The notes beneath the pieces are model-generated. The model saw nothing but the letters and a program-made list of their open reading frames with translations. It searched no databases and had not been told where the DNA came from. This document shows positions 27,601 through 39,600 of a stretch of DNA of 64,000 nt, piece after piece; positions within the stretch are counted from its first letter, which is position 1; each line of letters opens with the position of its first letter. The DNA is taken from positions 18,501,539 to 18,565,538 of the forward strand of contig CM053330.1 of assembly GCA_028583605.1 (NCBI GenBank). The letters are read 5' to 3'. The DNA is from Dastarcus helophoroides (taxonomy: Eukaryota > Arthropoda > Insecta > Coleoptera > Bothrideridae). The position numbers and the translations under genes are program-made.

Positions 27601-30600
27601 GTACCTCTTCTTCTGAAGAGTTTCGCCTCTGGTATGGTGGACATACTGAGTTACCGTGCTCTTCTGTCTAAACTTTCTTATCCTTTGTACCAATTTTCAA
27701 TTCAGAAGAGTTTCGCCTCTGGTATGGTGGACATACTGAGTTACCGTGCTCTGATGTTTTGAAATTGGCCTTTTCATTCTTTCATTTTTGCATATTCCCT
27801 CATATTCCTCTTTTTATTTATTTTTCTTTTCTTTGTTCCTGAAGAAGCCCCCTACGATGGTGGGCGAAACGTCGAACACTTTTAGTAGTTCTTTGACACG
27901 GTCCAATCCCGGAAGAAATATATCCTGGTAATGGCCACTAATTTTTTTAACGTGTTTAATGAATCGATTTTTTTTTAATTTCGACATTTTTCCAAAATTT
28001 CCATTATTTTAAAATTTTAACATTTTTAAATTTAACGTTTTTTTTTTAATTTTTACATTTTTACTAATATATCAACCTTTCCCAGAAACCAATATTTTTG
28101 TATTAACATTTCGTCCTTTTTGAAAATTTCAATATTTTACAATCTTTGATTCTTCAAAATTTTAAATTTTCAAAATCTCGTCTTTTTGAAAATTTCGACA
28201 CTTTTCATAACTTCCACTTTTCAGATTTCTGCAAAAACTTCACAATAAAAATTTTTAATAATATCGATAGCTTTTTAAACGGTTTAATTAAAAAAAAATT
28301 TTTTTGGAAAATTTCGATTTCTTGTCTTGCTCTTTAAAAGGGGTAACCTTTCTTTCAAAACTTCAACTGTTTTTGAAAATTTCGACTTTTTGAAAATGTC
28401 GATTTTTTCCCAAATTTCGACTTCCCGAAGTTCAGATTTTTCAAAAATTTAGCATTTATTTTTAAATCTCGACTTTTTTAAAAATGTAGTTTTTTAAAAT
28501 TTTTACCTTTTTTTCAATTTTCGATTGAAAATTTCACCTTTTTCTCAAAATTTAAATTTTTTAAAATCATATATTTTTTAAACTTTGATTTTTGAAAATT
28601 TTGACTACTTTTTTAAATTCCAATCTTTTTAAAATTTCGACTGCGTTTAAAAATTTCCATTTTTTTTTAATGTGACCACTGGGTCGCTTTTTTGAAATTT
28701 TTGACTATAATTTCATGATTCTTTTATTAGTTTCTAACATTTAAAAAATTTCTACTTTTTTAAAATGTAAAAATTATTTTTTCAAAATTTCAACTTTTCT
28801 TTGAAATCTTAACTTTTAAAAAATTTCGAAATTCTTTCAAACTTTTAATATTTTTTTAATTCCTGATTAAAAATTGTCAATTATCCAAAACTTTTGACTT
28901 CAAAATTTCGTCTTTTTTGAAAATTTCGACTTTTCTGATAATTTTGGGTTTTCCTTAATATTTAGACATCCAAAATTTCGGATTTTATTGAAAATTTGAC
29001 TGAATTTTTTTTAATCTACTTTTCTAAAAATTTTGACTATTTTTGAAATTTTTGATTATTTTTCAAAATTTTAACTTTTTAAAAATTTCGAGTTTTTTCT
29101 GAAAACTTCTTAATTTTTTAAAATCACGAATTTTTTGAAAATGTGGCCTTTTTCAAAATGTTAACATTCATTTTCACCATTTTGATGTTTTTTTTGAAAA
29201 TCTGAACTTTTTTTATTTTAACTTTCCATGAAAATTTTGATTTTTTCAAAATTTCGATTTTTGTTTCAAAGTTATAAATTCAACATTTTATTAGACTATC
29301 AACATTTTTTTAATATTTTTTTAAATAAATGGTTTTTTAAATTTGCAGCTTTTTTCTAAATTTTTAATTTTTTTGAAACTCTGGAGTCCAAAATGTTGAC
29401 CATGTTTCAAAATTCTGACTTATTTTGGAAACTCGAAATTTTCTGAAAACTTCTTCAAAAATTTCAGAATTTTTCAAATGTCAACTATTTAGAGAGCTTC
29501 TATATTTCACAATCCTGATATTTTTCAAAAATTTAATTTGTTTTTAAGATTTTGACTTTTGTTTCAATATTTTAACTTCAAATGTTCGATTTTTTTTAAT
29601 ATCGATATTCTTTTAATAACATATGCATTTAGAGGAACACTGAGTATGATGTAGTACTAACCAATTTGCGACATAAACTCTCATTGATAATCTTTTAGTT
29701 TCCATAAACCCCAAAAATGTTGTCTTATATTCTTTAGTTATACAGAGTGATGCAGGTTTGCAAATCCATAAATTACTAAAAATATTTAAATGTAAAAATA
29801 TACAGGGTGTTCTATTTAAAAAGTAGGAAGTTTGCATTAACACTTTATATATGATTAGTATAATAAAATGAAAATAATTTTAAAATGTGCTCCCTAGATG
29901 TACGCCACTGGACAAAATTTCTTTTTAATATCTCGTCAGATTCAAGAGCTTTCCTCCGTCCATACACTAATGGCGGACCCTGTATAAACAACGCGAAATT
30001 TCATGTTTCTAATCCGGGGGGAAAATCGAAATTTTTAAAAGGAAATGTCAAAGATTGAAAATTTCTAGAAAAAGCAAAATTTTGAGAAAAATGAAGAAAT
30101 CTAGGCAAAGGACGAAATTTAAAAACAAATTGAAATTTCAAGATGAAAGTCGAAAGTCAAATTTTGAGAAAATAAACCTCGAAATTTGAAATTTTCGGAA
30201 AAACGAATATTTTGAGAATATTTATAAAATTTTGAAAGATAGGACCAGTGTTGTCGAGTTTAAATAAACTCGAAGCTTAGAGAACATTGTCGAACTGTGG
30301 AAAAAGTAGTTTATTAAAGAAAGCTAAATTTTTAGAAGAGTTCAGGCTTAAATAAAATTTTGGAAAAAAAAACAAACAAAAATCGAAATTTGTGAAGAAT
30401 CAAAATTTTAGGGAAAGGTTCGACATTTCCTAGAGGAAGTTAAATTTTGATAAAAAACGGCGAATTTGGAGAATGAATTAAAAAAGGACAATTCAAAAAG
30501 GAAACTTGAAATATAAAAGAAAATCGAGTTGTCAAAAATTGTACAATATTGAAAAAAAGACAAATTTTGGTTGTTGAACTCCAAAATATTGAAATTTAGA

Positions 30601-33600
30601 GAATAATACAAATTGCAATTTAAAAAAAGTGGAAATTGAGAAAATTGTTGAATTTTACAGACAAAATTAAATTTTAAGGAAAAAAACTTAATTTTTTAGA
30701 ATAAAATGAAATATAAAAAGAAAACAAACTACGAAAATGTCAATATTTTGAGAAATATAAAAAAAAATTTGAAAAATGAAATTTTGAGAGAAAGTTAGAA
30801 AAAAGCTGGAATTTTCCATCTTAATAAAAAAAATCGAAACGAGATATAACGACAACAAAACGAATTTAAAAATATGAATTTGGAAAATAAATTTTGAGAA
30901 AATTGTCAAACTTGAAGGTCAAAATTTCCCAGAGTACAAATTTTACCCAACAAAAATAAACTGAGAATAGTCTACACTTAAAAAACAAAACAAAAATGTT
31001 CAGAGAGAGTAGAATATTAAAAAAAATGATCTTGAATTGTGGAAAAAAAAAGAAGAAATTGAAATTTCGAGAACACGAATTTAAAAAATCGAAACTTTCA
31101 AAAAATCCGAATTTTGAGAAAAGTGGTAAAATAATTTCGGAAAAAAACCAATAAAAAACTAGATATTTCGAACTACGTGATAAATGGAAATTTCCCAATT
31201 AAAGTCGAATTTAAAAAAATTAAATTTTGAGAATAAAGTCAAATTTGGAAAAAAGAGATAAATTTCGAGAGACAAGTCAAAATTTGCAAAAGCATAAAAT
31301 CCCGAATTTTGAAATGGGATTAAAATTTTCAGAAAGTTGAAATTAAATAAGTCAAAATTTTCAGAAAAATTCTATATTTGAGAAAAGTAGAGAAATTTGG
31401 AACAATTGAATTTTAAAAATAAGGTCGAAATTTCGAGAAAAAGAAAAAAAATTCGAGGAAAAAGTCGCAATTCAAAGACTTGAAAAAGTTATTTATTGAT
31501 ACAAAAAATTGGATTTTGGGAACAGGTCGAAATTTTGAAAAAAGAGAAGACTAATTTTACGAAAAACTGAAATTTTTTCTCAACAAAAACAAATTATTGT
31601 TTTTTTTTTATTTTTTACTTCATTATTAAATGATAGTCTACATTTTTGGCAAAATGCGAATTTTTGACGGACAAATCTAAACTTCCAGAAAGTCGAAATG
31701 GAAATAGTATAAATTTCTAAAAAAAGCCGAATTTTCAGAAGTATGAGTAAATTTTGAAGAAAAAAAACAGACAATTTAAAATAAGTAAGTTTAGAAAAAT
31801 ATCAAGATTTCCTAAAGGACGAGCAAAAAGTCAAATTTACAAACAAAAAATGTTGAATTTTGAAAAAAGCAAAAAAGTAGAACACCTCGGTTGAATCTAT
31901 GTTTTACTTTGGTATTATAAAAGTAAATCAAGTGTAAAAGATTTGTTTAAAAGTAGAACTGTTTAGTATAAATTTTCATAATTGCATGCTGCCCTTTCGA
32001 GATTAAGGAATGTTGAAAATCTGGACATTTTAAACTCATTACGAAGTATTACAAAAATGTAGTATACCGAGAAATTATTAATAAAAAAATAGCCGATCTT
32101 GGAGACTGCCGGCAGAAGTGAAAACTTAAAACTAAGAACCCAGACTAGTAAACAGAATATTGGAAATATTTGAAAATAAATTCTGTCAAGTGATCTACCT
32201 TTTTATATTTTTAGTTTGGATGCTTGTATCGTGTGGAAACGAATCTAATATTTATTATAATGAAATACACTCTAATAAGCTCCAATGTTTAGTAAAATAT
32301 ACAGTATTTTGAATTTCAACGTGATGTTAACGCGTTTACCCCTATCCAAGGTCGCTAAAGGCGCCTAAAAAATAGGTACAATTTACTAATCGCATTTTAT
32401 AAAAGAAAATCATATCAGATTGTAGCCTAGGTATTGTTCACCCGGGTGAAGTAGGAGCAGGTCGCTGTAACATGATTAAAGTTAAAATTTCGAATTGAAA
32501 AAAAAACCAAACGACAAAGTTATTAAAAGCACAAAGGATTCTCACATTTAATAATAGCACCTACCAATTCAAGTTATATCTATAATCTACTGAAAGCATT
32601 TTCCCTATTATTAAAAACAATGAAAAACTTACCAGCTGATGATGTTCCAATAACAGGGAGTCCAGGCCTCGCCACTGATACTTCCCAAACTCCGTCCTTG
32701 TGTCCTACATAACTTTTTACTAGGGCGCAATTAAAATTTGGGGCTTTGAAACTCGATACGATTTTGCTTGTTTGAGCCTTTAATTTGTGAGCGGTTTTGG
32801 ATTTCTGTGATGCTGAACTTACTAAAATAAATGATCGATAAAACACACCTTTGATGTTAACATTGCTACTCACATTTTTTCGTAAATGCTTTCGAGATGT
32901 TATTTTCGAAATCAATGCAGTCTGTTTTATCAAATCCATCTCTTTCAACTTTTCCATTTAAAATGTCTATTTTGTCGTGTACTAAAAATGTAGTGGTTAA
33001 TTTATTTCTTTTTGTACTGATCCGGCCCTTCAAACATTCATTAAAACGTACTAGAAATTTTTTGATGTGCTTTTAAGCCAAAAGAGCCAACTGCACTAAG
33101 AAAATTGGTTTCGTGAATTTCAAAGAGCCACAAATTTTTACATCTGATTTTACATTTTATTTCAAAATTAAATCAAATAAATCAGACGAATTACGGGACA
33201 AGGAGACACCTCTTACTCATGTAGTCAAACGAAAACCTATACAGCCCAAAAGACCTGTTATTTCTCAAAATTTAGAGCTTTATTTAAAAATTTGCCTTTT
33301 TCTCATAAATCCGATTTTTTTAGCTCTTCTCTATATTCGTCTTTTTTTTAACTATGCATTTTGTTCTTAAAATTGGATTTTTTCCCTAAATCTTCCCTTA
33401 TTCTCAAAACTCGACAATCTGTGAAAATGTTTACTTTTTTCTAATTTGACTTACTGGAAGATTCGACTTATATCTCAAAAATGCATCTTTTGTCGATTTT
33501 TTAATAAAAAAAAGTAAAAATTTGAAGTAATAATTTGGAGATGTTAAATAAAATAGTTTTTGAAGATTTCGACCTTCTTCTCAAATTTTCGTTTTTCGAA

Positions 33601-36600
33601 ATTTAGTTCAATTTTAAAATTTAGATCTATTCTTAAATTTGACTTTTCTCCAAAATTACATTTTTTTGACTTTGTTCTAAATTGCGACTTTTCTCTCAAA
33701 ATTTCTATTCTTTTTAAATTACGTTCCTTTTCCAAATTTCATCATTTCCCCCAAATATTGACTTTTACTGAACTTTAAACTTTTATATATTTTCTGAAAA
33801 TGTCAACCCATTTAGCAAAATTAGGTGTTTCCGAAATTCCAACTTCTAACTGAAAATTCGACATTTTATTATGTTTCTGCAAGCTGCGATTTTATCGACG
33901 AAATTCATCCATTTTCACAATGTTTGACTATCTAAAAATGTGATTTTGTTCCTAAAATTTGACTTTCTCTGGGAAATTTTGACCTATTTTTAAAGTTCAA
34001 CACTTTTCTCGAAACTGGAAGTTTTATCAACATTCCTTTTTATTTAGAAATTATTTTTCACAAAATTCAAATTTGTCTAAAAATTTCAGGTTTTTAATTT
34101 GTTCTGGGTTTCAATCTATTGTCAAAATTCAACGTTTTTTTTATCAAATTTTGCTTTTTTGAGAATTTTTGACAAATTCATATTTTTGGAAAACTCTTTT
34201 TTTCAAAATTCGTATTTTTCCGGTAATATCAACTTTTATTTCGAACGAAATTCATCTATTTTCAAATTTCAACATATGATTTTTTTTTCTTAAAATTTGA
34301 CTTTCTCTGGGAAATTTTGACCTTTTCTTAAAGTTTAACACTTCTCGAAATTGGAAGTTTTATCAACATTCTCTTTCCTTTTAAAATTATTTTACCAATT
34401 TTCTCAAAATTCGATTTTGCTGAAAATTTTTAGTTTTTTTTAATTCGTGTTGCTTTCGAAATTTCGAATTTATTTTTAAAATTTAATTTTCTCTGGAAAA
34501 TTGCCAATTTTTATCGAAATTTGGAACTTTTCTCAAAATGTTGGTTGACCTTCACCTTTAAAATTTTCCTAAAATTTGACTTTTTTCTACTTCTCTGAAA
34601 AACTTCGATTTTTTTTAAAGACCGACACTTTTTTAAGCTTCCAGTTTATTTTTACAATTTCTCTTTTATCTAAAAATTTCATGTTTTTAAATTTGTTTTG
34701 GGTTTCAATATATTTTCGAAATGCGACGTTTTTTTTCTGAAATTTTGTCCTCATTTGAGAACTTTGGACAAATTCATTTTTTTCAATCTCTTAATTTTTC
34801 CCAATTTTTATTCAAAATCTCTTTTTTTCTCAAAATTAAGCTTTTTCGAAGAAATGTTGACCTTTTTTTTAGGTTAAAACACTTTTTTCGACATTTTCTT
34901 GGACTTTTTTTTCGAAATTATTCTATAAATTGTCTCGAAATTCGAATTTATCTGAAAATTTTGATTTTTTAAAAATCGTATTGTTTTTGAAATTTCAAAT
35001 TGAATCTTAAAATTTAACTTTCTCTGGAAAATTGTAAATTTTTTGTCGAAATTTAAAGCTTTTCTTATATTTTGACTTGTACCTTGAAATTTTTTCTAAC
35101 ATTTGACTTTTTTCTTCTTCTCTGAAAAACTTTGACTTTTTTAAATTTCAACCATTTTTTCTAAGCTTTCGGTTTATTTTTACAATTTCTCTTTTCGAAT
35201 TTTGCAATTTTTCAAAAAATTCAAAAATTCTCTACAAATTTCAGGTTTTAAATTTGTTTTGGGTTTCAATCTATTGTAGAAATTCGACGTTTTTTTCTAA
35301 AATTTTGCTTTTTAGAACTTGCGATAAATTCATTTTTTTCGAAATTTCTCCCTTTTTCCCAATTAGACAAATTCATTTTTTTATCTCTTCAATTTTCCCA
35401 ATTTTTTTTCGAAGAAAAAGTAAAAGAACTTTTTCTCACAATTCGACTTTTTCTGGGAAATTTTGACCTTTTTTTAAAGTTCAACACTTCTCGAAATTTT
35501 CATGGAATTTTCTATCGAAAGTATTTTACGAATTTTCTCAAAATTCGAATTTATCTGAAAATTTGGAATTTTTTTTAATTCGTCTTGTTCGCGAAATTGC
35601 AAATTTATACTGAAAATTTAGCTTTCTCGGGAAAATAGCAATTTTTTATCGAAATTTCAAGCTGTTCTAGACTTTTTCCATGAAAAAAAATTAAAAATTA
35701 GACTTTTTTCCTCTTTACTGAAAAACTTGGACTTTTTTTAGAGAAAGACAATTTTTTCTAAGCTTCCAGTTAATTTTTACAATTTATCTTTTCGATATTT
35801 TACTATATTTCAAAAAATTAAAAATTGTCTAAAAATTTTGAGTTTTTAAATTGTCCTGTTGTCGAAATTCTACGATTTTTTTTATAAAATGTTACCTTTT
35901 ATTGAGAACTTTTGATAAATTTATATTTTTCAATTTTTTCGACATTTCTTCCTTTTTCTCAATTTTTTCTGAATCAAAATTCGGTGTTTTCTGGAAATTT
36001 CAGCTTTTATTTCGAACTTTGATATTTGTCGTTTCTGTAAATTTAGATTTTTTTGCTCACAAAAAGTAATTCACCTTTTTCACGAAATCTCAAGGTTGTC
36101 AAAAATTTACAGATGAAAAAGTAAAAATCATGAGAAAAATATTTTTTAGAAATTTCGACTCTCCAAGTTGGTCTTTTTCTAGAAATTTCAAATTTCATGT
36201 TTTTTCTCAAACAGTTAAAACAAATCAATCGAAAATTTTGGAAAAATAGTTTTGAAATCATAACTTTTTGTCAAAATTTAAGTAAACCGTAAAAATTCCT
36301 AGAAAAGTATTTTTAGAAATTTGGACTTCTGCAGGTCACTTATTCAATCAGTGTCTGCGTGTCTGTTCGCTCTAGCTTTTATTATTTTTTTTAGGGGAAT
36401 TTAAAGAGCCGCAATTTTCTTTTAAAAGAGCCGCATGCGGCTCCCGAGCCGCGGTTTGCCGACCCCTGTGCTGGTGTAATTGGAAATTCAATTTACGACC
36501 TTACCACGGTCGGGGACGGGCGTGGTTTGGATCAATTTTAATCACGTAATTGGAATTGTGTAAAACAATAATCGCACTTCCGTTGGAGGCCCAAAGAATA

Positions 36601-39600
36601 ATAATGATTCCGTTGGAGACCCAAAGACAATAATGAAAGAAGTTTGATGTGGGACATTGAGGTTGAGTCCTCATAAAAAATTTAGTCTTGGATAAGATAG
36701 ATTTTCACTGTTGGAAAATTGGCGAGAAGATAAACTGACCAGGGTTTTTGGGACCGATGGCAAAGTCGCAACTTTAAGGTAGATTTGAATTTTTGCAAAT
36801 TGATTTTCCAAATCGAGGGTCATTTAGGGCTATTTATATGAGGTACGAGGGCAGACCCAACAATAAAACGGGAATTTCGTCATAACTTGTTTATTTCTTA
36901 ATATTTTTACATCAAATTTTGACCACCACAAAGTATTCTCCATTTACTACAACGCACCTCTGCAAATGATCCTTCCATTGATCAAAACATTTTTTAAATT
37001 CACTTATCTGGATGTTCTTTAGGCCTTCCAAAGATTTTTTTAAAGTTTAATCCACTCGCAAAGGGCAACTCCAATTATGCCTTCAAATCACTACGAGTAG
37101 GATGCGGAAACAAGAATAGATGGCGATGGACCGCCTTCTTAAACAAGGATAGGTTGTAATTTTTGGGGCAAATTCCTTTCGATAACGAGTTCCATAGCTT
37201 GGAAGTTCTATAGAAAAATGTCTCCGTGGACAGAAGCCCTCACTGTGTCAAGCTGGACCGCACAAAAATTTATTGCCTCCGACCATCTTGTATCCCTCAA
37301 AAATCTTGCCCTTGGGGGGATCAAGCCTATTAGTTCCTGAGAGCATACCTCATGACAGTACTTGTAGAAAAGAGACAAGTCATCAACCATCCGCCTGTGC
37401 TCTAGTGTTTCGAGAGTATCGGTCAAACTCTCGTCATCAATTAGGCGAATCGCTCTTCTTTCAATTGAATCCAAAAGAGCTAAAGTGTGATTTGTGAAGT
37501 ACTTTTCAGCTCTAAAAAGAAAGCCGAGTTTCTGAGAGGCGGACTTGGTAATGACGCGCACATGATGGTCCCAAGAGAAGTTAGTGCTCACATTCATTCC
37601 TAAGATAGACAGATTAGATCCTTTAGTATGTTTGTTGCATTATCCCTTGATGTTTTCTTAGAGAAAACCGCGGCCTGGGTTTTTGAAGCGTTGAAGTCGA
37701 CCAGATTTTTCTTACACCATTCCAAAATGATTTCGAGATCCCGATCTATATCTGCTGTTCCCTTAGTCGATCTGAAGCAGCGACGGATAATGGTTAGTCG
37801 GAGAAAAAAGATGACACCAGGCTACTATTATCTGCGTAGCTGTATACAGGATTGGAAGTTGAAGCTAAGAGATCGTTTGTGTAACAGAAACATAGTAGGA
37901 GACAGGACGTACCCCTGGGGCACCCCTGTATTAATCGCAAATGTCTCGGATGAGATGCCATCGATGACACCTAAAGAGATCTGTCAGCGAGAAAATGGGA
38001 TATCAATCCAGGAGGAAGACCATAAGATGTCAATTTAGCGAGAAGAGATCAGTTCCAGACTGTGTCGAAGGCCTTTGAAATATCCAATGCCACAATCCTA
38101 GCCTCATCATGTTTTTCCATAGTTGAGATACAGATATGAGTAACATATGCCAGTTGAGCGTTGTTCTCTGAAACCGTATTGCTTGTCCGAGATGATTCTA
38201 TTCTTCTCTAGATATTGGTGGCATGCCGATTTTGGTCAAAAACTGCTTTACGGAGAGAGCGGTGTGGGCCGGCTCATTATCATGATGAAAGAAGCAGTCG
38301 CTTGTGCGCCACAGATCAGGCCTTTTCTTGCGGATACTCTCCCTCAATCTTTTCAAAACCTCCAAGTAGAACTTCTGGTTGGCAGTTTTAACCCGGGGGA
38401 ACGAACTCCGCGTGCACAACACTTTTGCAATCGAAGAAACAAATGAGCATTGTCTTGATGTTCACTTGGTGAGCTTTTTTGGGACGAGCAGGGCCAGGTG
38501 TCTTCCACTGGCTTGATTGTTGCTTTGTTTCGAAGTCGTATCCACAGCACCACGATTCATCACCGGTAATAACCTTGGAAACAAGTTCGGGGTTCTCTTT
38601 GAGCTGATTTTCAAGTTCAAAACATGCTGAAATCGACGCTCCCTTTGCTCGCCTGTGCGAAGGCGAGGGACAAATTTGGGTGCAACTCTTCTCACGTGCA
38701 AATCTTTTGATAAAATCCTCTGAATTGAACTCCATGACATCCCAGACACCTTACAAAATTGAGCAATATTTCGACAACGGTCTTCACGAATGAGCGTACC
38801 GATTTTGTCGACGTTTTCGTCACTTTTCAACGTTGAGGAGCGTACTAAACTGAGTTGGTTTTCAACTGACATTTCTCAATTTTTAAAACGTGAAAACCAC
38901 TCATAGACGCTGGTTTTACTAAGGGCAGCATCCCCATAAGCAGTCTTAAGCATTGCAATAGTTTCCGCGGCCGATTTCCCCAACAGGAAACAAAATTTCA
39001 CAGCCGCGCGTTGCTCTGGACAATCGGCCATCACGTTTTTGGCGAAATGGAAAAAGTTGTTTAACTACAAAAATTCCCACGGGCGAACCGATGCACTCAC
39101 AGCAACAGAACTTCGCACACTAACTCAGGAGACGTGTCCCAAACGGACCCCTGATCGAACAATGGGTTCCCTCACTCTCCCTCCCCGCCACAGCCCAATT
39201 CCCATTACTTTTGGGTCCTCCCTCGTACTGTCGAAATGACTCCTCTTCAATCAATGGCTTGAAACAGTTGAGGCAGTTTTCGAACACAATTAAATTTTTC
39301 GTATTCTGCTTCCGAAGAGGGGATAGAACAGTCTTATAATTTCTTTTTTGTGGTTTTGGAATTTCATTATAATTCCAAGACACTTTAGAACTAAATTGTG
39401 ACTTCAGGGAAACGCGAAAATTAGGTCGGAAAGAAGTTTGGAAATGTTATGACAAAGTGTACAGAAAAAAAAGAATTTTATGAGAAATTTCCTGCTTTTA
39501 AGGATTATCGAGCCTTCCACGGCCAGTCATTGATCATCCGTTTTAAATGAAAAAGTAGTTGAAACCAAAATTTGTAAACGAAAAGTTTTTTATACGATCA

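Noticed and set aside
30866..31198. 110-codon open frame on the minus strand
   Set aside because: Repeat-derived, Phe/Leu-rich reading of the array, as are most other frames in array blocks.
37628..38038. 136-codon open frame on the plus strand
   Set aside because: Antisense shadow of the LINE reverse-transcriptase relic, which reads on the minus strand.
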